A stretch of 64,000 bases of DNA. It comes from Bacteroidota bacterium (GTDB lineage Bacteria > Bacteroidota > Bacteroidia > Chitinophagales > Saprospiraceae). The stretch's first letter is position 1. Every line of letters starts with the position of its first letter. The notes beneath the pieces are model-generated. The model was not told where the DNA came from, searched no databases, and worked only from the letters and a program-made list of their open reading frames with translations. A program made the translations under genes and the position numbers. This document shows positions 44,788-53,229 of the stretch, piece after piece. Where the stretch lies: contig CAUJDW010000042.1 in assembly GCA_963169455.1 (NCBI GenBank), positions 19,629 to 83,628 on the forward strand, read 5' to 3'.

Positions 44788-45546
44788 ATGGATTTCACAA
44801 ATAAGACAGTCCTCATAACCGGCGGAGCCCGCGGAATCGGGCGGGCTACAGCCGCTGCCTTCGCCAGCCGGGGCGCCCGTGTAGCCATCAACTTCAGGAA
44901 CAATCATCAGGCGGCGCGGGATGCAGTGGAAGAGTTGGAAGGAGACGGGCACCTGGCCATCCGGGCGGATATTAGCCAGCCCGAAGCCGTACGCCAGATG
45001 GCCGATGCCGTTGTCGATGAATTTGGCAGGCTCGATATCGTGGTGAACAATGCCGGCATTTTTGAACCGCACCCCATCGATACTTCTTCCTACCAGGCCT
45101 GGCAGGACAGCTGGAACCGCACCCTGGCCACCAACCTGTCCGGCGCAGCCAACGTCTGCTTTTGCGCCGCCCGGCACATGATGAGGCAGGGGGGCGGGCA
45201 CATCGTCAACGTATCTTCCCGGGGCGCCTTCCGCGGCGAGCCGGCGCAGCCGGCCTACGGCGCGTCCAAAGCCGGGCTGAATGCACTGAGCCAGTCCCTG
45301 GCCCAGGCGCTGGCGCCTTACAACATCTTCGTCGGCGCCGTCGCCCCAGGCTTCGTGGATACCGATATGGCGAAGGGGTATCTGGATGGCGAGGCCGGCG
45401 AGGCCATCAGGCGGCAAAGCCCCCTGAACAGGGTCGCCAAAGCGGAGGAAGTGGCCTTTGCGATCCTGTTCCTGGCTTCCGAACAGGCCGCCTTTACCAC
45501 AGGCTGCATACTTGACATCAACGGGGCTTCCTACCTGCGCACCTAA
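44788..45546 (+). CDS. SDR family oxidoreductase
   Basis: A 252-aa classical short-chain dehydrogenase. The cofactor loop is '[10 protein letters not shown]' (TGxxxGxG), 'NNAGIF' (NNAG) is present, the catalytic Ser is in '[10 protein letters not shown]' and the Tyr-x3-Lys is 'YGASK'. 'RNN' after beta-2 fits NADPH preference. FabG-like in general layout, but the substrate is unknown and no fatty acid genes adjoin it. It overlaps the converging unknown gene by 4 bp at the stops (CTAA), the same geometry as at 26232-26235. Confidence 0.93.
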   Translation: MDFTNKTVLITGGARGIGRATAAAFASRGARVAINFRNNHQAARDAVEELEGDGHLAIRADISQPEAVRQMADAVVDEFGRLDIVVNNAGIFEPHPIDTSSYQAWQDSWNRTLATNLSGAANVCFCAARHMMRQGGGHIVNVSSRGAFRGEPAQPAYGASKAGLNALSQSLAQALAPYNIFVGAVAPGFVDTDMAKGYLDGEAGEAIRRQSPLNRVAKAEEVAFAILFLASEQAAFTTGCILDINGASYLRT

Positions 45547-46454
45547 AAACGGCTCAGGATTTCAACCAGCTCCGGGCGCGCCACCGGCCTCATCCGGACA
45601 TGGGACAGCCTGTCCGAAATCCGCCCGATGAAGTTTTGCCCGTAATATAACTGCCCCTGATCCATGCCGATGAGGACTGCAGTAGCCGACAATTTGCCTG
45701 GAATATTCAGCGCAGTGAACCCATGGGCGCCGGGGTACATGCGGGCCACGGCATCTATGCCGTCGAAAACGAGATATGCGGCCTGATGCCGTGGATTATA
45801 CTCCATCGCCTCCGGCCTGAGTGTGAGCATATACCTGCCGCCGCGCGGATTGAGAAAATAAGCGCAGGAGCCCCAGCCCAGCTGCCTGAGCTCGAAATGG
45901 CCATACCTTCGCGCACCCCCTGCTTTATCGATGGCAACGGACACATTGGGCTCCAGTTCCCAGTCAAAATATTTATCGGCATGACAGGCCCTGACCGTAG
46001 GTTTGTCGCTTCCCTTGAAAAGCTTCACGGCCAATGGGTTTGCCAGGCTCTTTTCAAGCGGCAGGCTGCACCTGAGCGGCCGAAGTAACTCCAGGCGCGA
46101 TGCACCCTGTGTGGCCTGTATCCAGAATTGCCCCAGGGATTCCATGATGCAGTCTTCGGAAGTGGTGGCTTTACCTGCAAGGATTATTTCAGCTCTGGTA
46201 AAAACTTCCCTGAGATGGATATCGACCGGGCCATCCACCAGGCGGCCTTCCATGGCGGAGAATGAAAATGGCTGAAAAGCCAGCCGCAATCCGCGATCTC
46301 CCTCGATAACCGACATGCGCCCGGCATCAATCCTGAAAACCTGCGCCGGAGAAGCCTGCCTGTTCAGGAACTCATGCAGGGAACGAAAGATGGGCCTGTC
46401 CGGAGCCCACAATTCGGGCTTGTGTTCTGTCAACATCGCGTTTAGTTTTCTCAT
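45543..46454 (-). CDS. Unknown protein, beta-rich (303 aa)
   Basis: Function not recognised. It has no signal peptide. The segment '[20 protein letters not shown]' (around 71-90) followed by '[20 protein letters not shown]' and '[18 protein letters not shown]' resembles a motif seen in Bacteroidota surface proteins, where 'VxGxVxIxLREVFxxxEMIL...GGxFxIxAT' precedes an Ig-like domain. That comparison is from memory and is approximate. The C-terminal part has '[20 protein letters not shown]'. It starts at 46454, is divergent from rarA, and its stop overlaps that of the SDR gene by 4 bp. Confidence 0.7.
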   Translation of the reverse strand: MRKLNAMLTEHKPELWAPDRPIFRSLHEFLNRQASPAQVFRIDAGRMSVIEGDRGLRLAFQPFSFSAMEGRLVDGPVDIHLREVFTRAEIILAGKATTSEDCIMESLGQFWIQATQGASRLELLRPLRCSLPLEKSLANPLAVKLFKGSDKPTVRACHADKYFDWELEPNVSVAIDKAGGARRYGHFELRQLGWGSCAYFLNPRGGRYMLTLRPEAMEYNPRHQAAYLVFDGIDAVARMYPGAHGFTALNIPGKLSATAVLIGMDQGQLYYGQNFIGRISDRLSHVRMRPVARPELVEILSRF

Positions 46455-46731
46455 TCAAACTGGAAACCATTAGCACATGGGGGGCGCTTTAAGGGATCGG
46501 AACGTCGTGGGATGCTTACCCTGCTTCAGAATAGAAAACCCACGGCCTGCAACTGAAGTGCGGGCGCAGCCATGATAAGAAAAAAATAAGGGGGGGGAGA
46601 TGGCGCTCCAGCCCGGCAGGATGGGGTAAATGCCGGGAAACCCGGGCCGGAAAAAAGTTGTTTATCCTCTTTACGCAGGCGCCTTTGAAATGTTTCCGGA
46701 ATGTCTCGTAAATTTAGAAAAAAGATCACTT

Positions 46732-48006
46732 ATGAGGCCATTAGCTGAAAGGATGCGGCCGCACCGGCTGGAGGAATTCGTAGGGCAGAAGCACCTTGTT
46801 GGAGAGGGGGCGATACTGCGGCAGGCCATTACTTCGGGAAAACTTCCCTCCTTCATTCTCTGGGGCCCGCCGGGCGTCGGAAAAACCACCCTGGCCAGGA
46901 TCATCGCCAATGAGCTGAAACGCCCTTTCCAAACCTTATCGGCAGTTACCTCGGGGGTAAAGGACGTCCGGGAAGCCATTGACAAGGCAAAAAGCCAGCG
47001 CTTCTTCAACAGCCCCAACCCCATCCTGTTTATCGACGAAATACACCGCTTCAGCAAATCACAGCAGGACTCCCTGCTTGGAGCGGTGGAAGAAGGGACG
47101 ATAACCCTCATTGGCGCTACTACCGAAAACCCTTCTTTTGAAGTAATTCCCGCCCTGCTCTCCCGCTGCCAGGTGTATGTACTGGAACCCCTGAGCAAAG
47201 ACGAACTGCTTTTCCTGGTACAGCAGGCTCTTCAAAAGGACGAATTCCTGAAAGGACGCAAAATACAGATTGAAGAATACGAAGCCATGCTTCAGTATTC
47301 GGGCGGAGACGCCAGAAAACTGTACAACATACTGGAGCTGGTATCCAACTACGGGGCGGAAGATGAAGAACTGCTCATTACGAATGAAATAGTTACCCGG
47401 CGGGTGCAGCAAAATATCGCCCGCTATGACAAAGCGGGAGAACAACACTACGACATTGCCTCCGCCTTCATCAAATCGATCCGGGGCAGTGACCCCAATG
47501 CAGCAGTATACTGGCTGGCCCGGATGATCGAAGGCGGCGAAGATGTCAAGTTCATCGCCCGCCGGATGGTCATTGCCGCCGCAGAAGACATCGGGCTGGC
47601 AAACCCCAATGCCCTGCTTATGGCGACTACCACATTCCAGGCCGTGCAGGCCGTCGGGCTGCCCGAAGCCAGAATAATCCTGTCGCAGGCCGTCATTTAC
47701 CTGGCCACCTCTCCAAAGAGCAATTCGGCCTACCTGGCTATCAGCGAAGCCCAGTCGCTCGTCCGAAAATCCGGCAACCTGCCCGTTCCACTCCACCTGC
47801 GAAATGCACCTACCCAATTGATGAAGGAACTGAACTACGGCGCCGGCTACAAATACGCACACGATTTCCCGGGCAACTTCGCCTTCCAGGAATTCCTGCC
47901 CGAAGAAATAAGCGGCGCAACCTTGTTCAAACCTCAGAAAAACCCGGCAGAAGAAAAAATCAGACAAAACCTCCAGCACTGGTGGAAAAACAAATACCCC
48001 TACTAA
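46732..48006 (+). CDS. rarA: Replication-associated recombination protein A
   Basis: A 424-aa AAA+ ATPase of the RarA/MgsA/WRNIP1 family, which acts at stalled replication forks. Walker A is 'GPPGVGKTT' (45-53), Walker B is 'ILFIDEIHRF', sensor 1 is 'LIGATTENPSFEV', and the Arg finger region is 'PALLSRCQVY'. 'AIDKAKSQRFF' and 'AAEDIGLANPNALLM' are family features. The ATG at 46732 begins 'MRPLAERMRPHRLEEFVGQK'; an ATG at 46690 would add 14 unconserved residues. The gene is immediately followed (1 nt) by a palindromic repeat cluster. Confidence 0.94.
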   Translation: MRPLAERMRPHRLEEFVGQKHLVGEGAILRQAITSGKLPSFILWGPPGVGKTTLARIIANELKRPFQTLSAVTSGVKDVREAIDKAKSQRFFNSPNPILFIDEIHRFSKSQQDSLLGAVEEGTITLIGATTENPSFEVIPALLSRCQVYVLEPLSKDELLFLVQQALQKDEFLKGRKIQIEEYEAMLQYSGGDARKLYNILELVSNYGAEDEELLITNEIVTRRVQQNIARYDKAGEQHYDIASAFIKSIRGSDPNAAVYWLARMIEGGEDVKFIARRMVIAAAEDIGLANPNALLMATTTFQAVQAVGLPEARIILSQAVIYLATSPKSNSAYLAISEAQSLVRKSGNLPVPLHLRNAPTQLMKELNYGAGYKYAHDFPGNFAFQEFLPEEISGATLFKPQKNPAEEKIRQNLQHWWKNKYPY

Positions 48007-48107
48007 CCCACGATTTCAATCGTGGGTACACACCCCTATGCACTATAATCGTGGGTACACACCCCTATGCGCTACGGCCGTGGGTACACACCCCTATGCA
48101 CATACGG
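48007..48107. repeat. Palindrome plus three tandem 29-bp units
   Basis: CCCACGAT-TTCA-ATCGTGGG (48007-48026) is a perfect 8-bp-stem hairpin. From 48021, three tandem 29-bp units begin CGTGGGTACACACCCCTATG at 48021, 48050 and 48079, each with a variable 9-bp end. Each unit also has a GGGT-ACAC-ACCC mini-hairpin. The array abuts the rarA stop. It looks like a REP-type intergenic repeat. Confidence 0.85.
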
Positions 48108-48124
48108 TAGCGCCTCCCCTCCCC

Positions 48125-48200
48125 CTAACCCACGATTTCAATCGTGGGTACACCCCCGTAGGCACTATAATCGTGGGCGCCCACCTCCGCCCCAGCAATG
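48125..48200. repeat. Second copy of the palindromic 29-bp repeat block
   Basis: The leader CTAACCCACGATTTCAAT recurs at 48125-48142, exactly 122 bp after its first copy at 48003-48020. Two further CGTGGG units follow at 48143 and 48172, again 29 bp apart but more diverged ('TACACCCCCGTAGG'). This indicates block duplication followed by drift. Confidence 0.8.
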
Positions 48201-48239
48201 GGCGCAAACAGGGTAAAGTATATCCTTGACGGCGGGCAT

Positions 48240-48302
48240 AAAAAAAGGCCGCACCTGATAGCGACGGCCTTGTACAATAATTATAATCCCATGAACATAT
48301 CC
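48240..48302 (-). ncRNA. Stem-loop element copy 1
   Basis: On the minus strand a conserved box (GATATGTTCATGGGATTATA plus flanks) leads into stem AGGCCG...CGGCCT (arms 48265-48270 and 48246-48251) and then seven Ts. Copies 1 and 2 share 23 identical bases in the box. It may be a small RNA or an attenuator-like terminator; the type call is tentative. Confidence 0.4.
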
Positions 48303-48397
48303 AAAATAAAAAAGTCAAACCGGGGGCAATCCACCTTAACACCTGCCTCCTGTTCAAAACCTAAGGCGGCTCCCTTATGGGTGATGCCGGGATCAGG

Positions 48398-48468
48398 AAA
48401 AAATAGCAAGCCGTCCGTCTGAAACGGACGACTCACTACTAACAAATTATAATCCCATGAACATATCC
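48398..48468 (-). ncRNA. Stem-loop element copy 2
   Basis: Same box as copy 1 (GATATGTTCATGGGATTATA), then TAGTGAGTCG, then a stem of CGTCCGT/ACGGACG (arms 48412-48418 and 48424-48430, 5-nt loop) and a T-rich end (48398-48403 on the plus strand as A6). The stem sequence differs from copies 1 and 3 while pairing is kept. Confidence 0.45.
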
Positions 48469-48706
48469 TTGTTTTGTGGGCGGGCGCCTTTCGCCTGCCG
48501 GAATCGTGCTGCACTTACCTTTCTTCCACAGTACAAATATTCAACAATAACCAGGGGTATACAAATACAAAATTAAAGCTTTGTGAAAAAAAACACGAAA
48601 GCTTTTTAAAAGTAAAAAAGACACATTCTTTTTCTAAAGAATTACTTACAAATATTTTTTTTAAAAAAATGACCGAATCAGTGAAAAATAAAACACAAAA
48701 AAGGAC

Positions 48707-48768
48707 AAAAAAAAAGCCGCACAACGTATGTGCGACTCACTAGCAATGATTATAATTCCACGAATATT
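48707..48768 (-). ncRNA. Stem-loop element copy 3
   Basis: Diverged box (TGGAATTATAAT), then TAGTGAGTCG shared exactly with copy 2, a stem of CGCACA/TGTGCG (48718-48723 and 48729-48734), and nine Ts on the minus strand. It lies about 150 bp downstream of the T9SS gene stop, so it could also act as that gene's terminator. Confidence 0.45.
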
Positions 48769-48820
48769 AAAAAGCAATGAATGTCAGTGTTGATAAAGTA
48801 ACGATTTTTCAATTAACAAT

Positions 48821-48840
48821 ATTACTGAATATTCAGTAAT
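48821..48840. promoter_or_regulatory. Perfect 20-bp palindrome, operator-like
   Basis: ATTACTGAATATTCAGTAAT is identical to its reverse complement over 20 bp. The size and TGAAT/ATTCA half-sites resemble operators of TetR-family dimers. No gene start lies near it on either strand, and it is within an AT-rich stretch between two converging genes. It may control the stem-loop elements or be a simple hairpin. Confidence 0.45.
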
Positions 48841-48878
48841 ATAAGAAATTTTTTTACGTTTATTTAAATTCTGTAAAT

Positions 48879-48917
48879 GTGGGCCGCCCGCCTGATGCCG
48901 GCGGCTCACGTTTTTTT
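48879..48917 (+). terminator. Plus-strand intrinsic terminator
   Basis: GTGGGCCGCC (48879-48888) pairs with GGCGGCTCAC (48900-48909) with one mismatch, followed by GTTTTTTT (48910-48917). The T-run is on the plus strand, so it terminates rightward transcription entering the converging T9SS gene. It ends inside that gene's stop codon. Confidence 0.65.
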
Positions 48918-51417
48918 ACCGGATTACCTCAAATTTCTTGTTGATCACCCCCGAAGGCGTGAAAACGCTGAGGAAGTACATGCCGTTTTTCAGTTGGCTT
49001 ACCGGCAATTGCATCCGGCGGGCAAGCACCTTGCCGGTATCGTAATGCCGGCGCCCATCCAGCCCGTAAATTACCGCGCGCTCAAACTCCTGCCCGCCAT
49101 TGAGGTGCAGGTTGATGAAGCCGAGGTTGGTGGGGTTCGGATAAACCTTGAGCAGATCAGGCTCTGCAACGGGGTCGGCCACGCCTTCCCGCGGAATGAC
49201 CCGGATGGTATATTCAGGGATTTCCACTCCATAGGCCAGGCCGCTGCCGTTCATCACTGTTCCCATGCCGCCACCGACTGTCAACAGCAGGCCCTCGGCC
49301 CCGGGGCGGAAGCCGTCGAGGTCATCCGATATGATGAAACTAACTGCTCCGACTTCTCCATGCCCGCTTGCCGAAATGCCGTTGGTGCGCGTGAAGCCCA
49401 CATCCACCAAGCCGTTCTGGTTGTTCTTAGACATTTGCAGCATCGGCGAATTATAAGCTAACCAACTGCCGCTGCTGAAGTTGACGGACACGCTGCCCGG
49501 AAGAATGAAAGCCGGGTCGTACTGGAATGGGAAGGTAAAGCCGTAAATGTTCCTGGCGGGGGAAGCTTGGGAACCCATCAACATCGTCAGTTCCACCAGG
49601 TCACCCGGGCTGGCGAAGATATCGCCCTGCATGACTATGGGATACTGGAAGAAGGGTATCTTCACCGAAGTCATGGAGTGGGTATTCCCGTAGAACTGGC
49701 TGATTGCCAGGGTATCCAGGCCCGTGATCAGGCTGTCCCCATCCGTGTCCAGGTGTTTCAGGTCGATAGAAGATTGCTGAAAGGGGTCGTTCCAGTTGTC
49801 TCCATATTGGCCGTACCAGACATTGAGGTTGACTTCCGAGCGCGGTATCCCCACCTCACCCATATTGAGCCCGAGCGGAAGCAGGTCTTCGATGTTCACC
49901 GCACCGTCGAAGTTCGTGTCGCCGGGCCAGACGCAGTCGTCGAAACACATCGGGCCGGAGCCGTCACCCAGGTCGAGGATATCGACGTATATCTTGACGG
50001 TTTTCTGATAGCTGCAGGCCCCGTTGGACAGCACGCAGTACTCCAGCTCGAAATCATCCGTTCCGCTGTCGACATTATCGTTTGGCACGTACAGTATGAG
50101 GTTGTATCCCGTGACCTGCTGCCCGTTGATGACCGTATCGACATTGCCCTCCAGGAAAGTAACCGTGCCAAGTTCAGCCTGAGCCTCGATAGTAAAGGAA
50201 AACTGGCTGATGGGCACGCTGTAGCCCACGACGAGCGGCGTCTTCTTGGGAGTGCTCATGTAGAATGAAGCTGCCGACGGTTCGTAGCTGCTCACGAAAA
50301 CGTACACGGTGGCCGTTTCGACATTGCCCGGCGTATTCGGCGGACAGGTAGAGTAGGTAAACCAGTCAACGCCTGTAAAGCCTGCAGGCGGCGTATAACG
50401 GACCACTCCCTTGACATCCTGGCCGGCTATATATCCCACTGTCCCGTACTGGGCGGCGCTCGTCACATAAAAACAACTGGAGTTGACGCCGTAATAGTCG
50501 TTGGCCAGCACGTTGAATTCCCGCTCACCGTCAAAGGGCGTCATATAGAACTGGTCGTCAAAGGCAAAGCCATTGTCTCCCAGGTTCAGCACCCGGACTT
50601 CCACGACCTTGTCCACGCCATTGTATTCGAAATTGATATAGTCATTACCCACGTAGTTGGGGTTGGGCGTATATACCGGAACATAACCCGAGTCGTCATA
50701 CACCCCATTGGCAGGAGAGCCCGTCAATACGTATTCGGCGGGCACGAAGACATTCTGAGGTTTGTTCTTTTTGGTGAATATCCGCATTGTATCCGCCACC
50801 GAGGCGCTTTGCCCGAGCACGATCACGCTAACCGTGCCGTTGTCACAGGCGCCCAGGTCGTCACAAACGGCATAATTCAGGTATGCGATGCCTTCAAAAC
50901 CGGGTGCAGGCGTAAAGGTGACCGTGGAATCTGCCGGGTTCATCGTTGCCGACCCGTTGTTTACCAGCGGGATGCTTTTCAGGATGAGCACGCCGTTGGT
51001 CGTGGAGTCGTTCTGCAGAACATTTATCGTAACGGGAGAACCTGTGGTAGTCGTTGCGTTGTCGTGAACGGCCACGACGTTGGAGGGCGCAACCGTGAAA
51101 TGGTATTCGCGGTAAACAAAAGTAATGGCGCTGCCTGTAGTCTTCCAGACCCGGAAGCGGACAACGTCCTGCCCGATAAAATCGGGAGCCGGAGTATAGG
51201 TGAAATTGAAGTGGTGCTCGGGGTTTTCCGGATAGCTGACCGTACCGTGCTGAGGGCTGATCAGGAGGTTGGGGTTGTTCGGCTGGGATATGAACGTGTC
51301 CCTGTAAACCTGCCCCTGAAACAGGCTAACGTCAATGTTCTGGGCAAATCCCCCCAGGGGAATTCCCAGCGCCAGCAGCAGGGTGAAGAAAATTTGCCTT
51401 CGTAGAGATACATTCAT
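48916..51417 (-). CDS. T9SS surface protein with cadherin-like repeats and dockerin-like motifs
   Basis: An 833-aa exported protein. The signal is 'MNVSLRRQIFFTLLLALGIP' ending GGFAQ. Several Ig/cadherin-like repeats of about 90 residues follow, recognised by 'FNFTYTPAPDFIGQDVVRFR', 'VTFTPAPGFEGIAYLNYAVC', 'YTPNPNYVGNDYINFEYNG' and 'VRYTPPAGFTGVDWFTYSTC'. Residues about 505-580 contain two Asp-rich Ca-binding loops, 'GDTNFDGAVNIEDLLPLG' and 'LDTDGDSLITGLDTLAIS', of dockerin/EF-hand type. The C-terminal 85 residues are a type A sorting domain with 'LLKVYPNPT' and 'LKNGMYFLSVF'. It is exported by the T9SS and is presumably surface-attached or released; adhesion is inferred. It is divergent from the 473-aa gene. 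Confidence 0.92.
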   Translation of the reverse strand: MNVSLRRQIFFTLLLALGIPLGGFAQNIDVSLFQGQVYRDTFISQPNNPNLLISPQHGTVSYPENPEHHFNFTYTPAPDFIGQDVVRFRVWKTTGSAITFVYREYHFTVAPSNVVAVHDNATTTTGSPVTINVLQNDSTTNGVLILKSIPLVNNGSATMNPADSTVTFTPAPGFEGIAYLNYAVCDDLGACDNGTVSVIVLGQSASVADTMRIFTKKNKPQNVFVPAEYVLTGSPANGVYDDSGYVPVYTPNPNYVGNDYINFEYNGVDKVVEVRVLNLGDNGFAFDDQFYMTPFDGEREFNVLANDYYGVNSSCFYVTSAAQYGTVGYIAGQDVKGVVRYTPPAGFTGVDWFTYSTCPPNTPGNVETATVYVFVSSYEPSAASFYMSTPKKTPLVVGYSVPISQFSFTIEAQAELGTVTFLEGNVDTVINGQQVTGYNLILYVPNDNVDSGTDDFELEYCVLSNGACSYQKTVKIYVDILDLGDGSGPMCFDDCVWPGDTNFDGAVNIEDLLPLGLNMGEVGIPRSEVNLNVWYGQYGDNWNDPFQQSSIDLKHLDTDGDSLITGLDTLAISQFYGNTHSMTSVKIPFFQYPIVMQGDIFASPGDLVELTMLMGSQASPARNIYGFTFPFQYDPAFILPGSVSVNFSSGSWLAYNSPMLQMSKNNQNGLVDVGFTRTNGISASGHGEVGAVSFIISDDLDGFRPGAEGLLLTVGGGMGTVMNGSGLAYGVEIPEYTIRVIPREGVADPVAEPDLLKVYPNPTNLGFINLHLNGGQEFERAVIYGLDGRRHYDTGKVLARRMQLPVSQLKNGMYFLSVFTPSGVINKKFEVIR

Positions 51418-51678
51418 GGTTCGTGGATTTTAAAATCATTGCTAATTCAAAGAGGCTAATCATTGCTTATTTCAGGGCAAAATACAACATTTCTCCGGTA
51501 ATTACGATAATTTTTTTGAGCTGTTTCAAAATACAGCTTATTTTTCCGGCGGAGCCCCGGGGGAAAATAACTTATTCTCAGGCCTTTAGCCGAGGGGGGG
51601 GGAAACGGCTCCGAAAAAATTACCTGATTTTGGGTATCCGGAGGCATTCGACGGACAAAAATAAAACAATATTCTAAT

Positions 51679-53100
51679 ATGTACAATAGCAAATTGTACT
51701 CCATCCTGGAACATTTCGACAAATACGAACAGAACCGCTGCCGGAAGTATATTCAGTCTCCCTACTTCAACCGGAGCGAAGAACTGATGGCCCTATATGA
51801 AATCTTTCTCGACGCCATCAACAACAAGAACCCGGACCTTCTTGAAAAGGGCCGGATATGGGATGCCATACAACGAGAGAAACCGTACGACGATGTCCGC
51901 TTTCGGAAATACTGCTCCGACCTGCTTAAACTGGTGGAGGGCTTCCTGGCCCAGCAGACCTTTGAAACCAGGCCGCTTCAGCAGGCCGCCTACCTGATGG
52001 AGGCAGTGGGCAAGAAAAAGGTGCCCGAACTGTACAGCTCAGCTATGCGCACTGCCCGCCGGCTTTCAGAGAAACAACCTTACCGCTCGGCGGCCTATTA
52101 CTACCACCAGTACAGCATCGAACAGAACTACTACAACCTGACGGAATTCGAAACCAAACGCTCGGACAGGACCAACATCGAAGACATCGCAAATAACCTG
52201 GATATTTTTTACCTCGCAGAAAAGCTTCGGATTTTATGTGCTGCCATCACCCAGCAAACTTTCGTGTCTCATAATTATGAACTCCTCTTCGTAAAGGAAA
52301 TCATTCAGCATGTCAATAACATCGACTTTGAAAAACACCCTCCGGTCGCATTGTACTACCAGATATACCTGACGCTTACAGAAGCAGAAAAAGAAGAACA
52401 CTACTACCGCCTGAAATACCTGCTGGATAAATATTCCCTGAAGTTTCCTCCCAATGAGGCCAAAGATGTGTTGTACATGGCCGCACAAAATTACTGCATC
52501 AGGAAAATCAACCAGGGAAACCACAGCTTTACCAATGAGCTGTTCCTTCTTTATCAGGACCTCATTGATAAAAAAATCCTTTTTACGGAAGGAGAGCTCT
52601 CTCCATGGTATTTCAAAAATATTGTGAATATCGCCCTTCGCCTCGGAAAGTATTCCTGGGCGGAAAACTTCATTAACACCTATGCCGAAATGCTGCCTGA
52701 ATCCTTCAGAAGCAATGCCGTAACTTACAACCTGGCTCAGGTTTACTTCTTCCAGAGGCAATATGACAAAGTGCTCGAACAGCTCCGAAATGTCGAATAT
52801 GAGGATGTGGCATACAACCTGGGGTCCAAAGCCATGCTCCTGGCCACTTATTACGAAACAGAGGAAATCGAGCCTTTACATTCCCTCTTCGACAGCTTCC
52901 GGGCCTTCCTGAACCGCCATAAGGATATTCCCGTCAATCGCAGAAAAAACTACGCGAACCTGATCAAATTCACCAAAAAACTCACCCGCACTATGCCCGG
53001 GGATAAAAAGGCCATCGATAAGCTCAAAGAAGAAATCCAGGCTACCCGAAATATCGCCAGCGTCAACTGGCTCAAGGAAAAAATCGCCGAACTGGAGTGA
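51679..53100 (+). CDS. Helical-repeat protein, Saprospiraceae-type (473 aa)
   Basis: Function not recognised. It is cytoplasmic (no signal) and almost entirely alpha-helical, with TPR-like periodicity ('AAYYYHQYSIEQNYYNLTEF', 'FKNIVNIALRLGKYSWAENF', 'TYNLAQVYFFQRQYDKVLEQ'). The N terminus 'YSILEHFDKYEQNRCRKYIQ' followed by 'SPYFNRSEELMALYEIFLD' is distinctive. Similar proteins occur in multiple copies in related genomes as far as I remember, but this was not searched. A 9-G run lies at 51594-51602, 77 bp before the start. It is divergent from the T9SS gene with 261 bp between. Confidence 0.82.
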   Translation: MYNSKLYSILEHFDKYEQNRCRKYIQSPYFNRSEELMALYEIFLDAINNKNPDLLEKGRIWDAIQREKPYDDVRFRKYCSDLLKLVEGFLAQQTFETRPLQQAAYLMEAVGKKKVPELYSSAMRTARRLSEKQPYRSAAYYYHQYSIEQNYYNLTEFETKRSDRTNIEDIANNLDIFYLAEKLRILCAAITQQTFVSHNYELLFVKEIIQHVNNIDFEKHPPVALYYQIYLTLTEAEKEEHYYRLKYLLDKYSLKFPPNEAKDVLYMAAQNYCIRKINQGNHSFTNELFLLYQDLIDKKILFTEGELSPWYFKNIVNIALRLGKYSWAENFINTYAEMLPESFRSNAVTYNLAQVYFFQRQYDKVLEQLRNVEYEDVAYNLGSKAMLLATYYETEEIEPLHSLFDSFRAFLNRHKDIPVNRRKNYANLIKFTKKLTRTMPGDKKAIDKLKEEIQATRNIASVNWLKEKIAELE

Positions 53101-53229
53101 TGCAGCCCGGGCCGGGGTTTTCAGGTTTCCAGGGAGAGCGCATTTGGCCCTAACAGGGGCCTGGAGCTTTCTAAATGCCCGCCAAACGGCGCATTGACGC
53201 AATGACTTACAGGCGCACCGGCATGCTGC

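Larger units (their letters stand above)
48007..48915. other. 909-bp gene-free interval, repeat-rich then AT-rich
   Basis: No convincing protein-coding gene is present between rarA and the T9SS protein. From left to right it holds two blocks of palindromic 29-bp repeats, three stem-loop elements, an AT-rich stretch (48530-48880), a 20-bp palindrome and a terminator. Short open frames seen here have no coding character and overlap the repeats. Confidence 0.8.

Noticed and set aside
48398..48468. Integron attC site in stem-loop copy 2 (GTTAG-like bases)
   Set aside because: The core sites are not repeated in copies 1 and 3, and there is no integrase or gene cassette.
48198..48743. Short open frames of 62-89 codons in the repeat region
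   Set aside because: They run through the repeats, hairpins and A-tracts; no coding bias or start context.
48007..48768. CRISPR array
   Set aside because: Repeats are tandem without unique spacers, unit spacing is irregular between families, and no cas gene is present.
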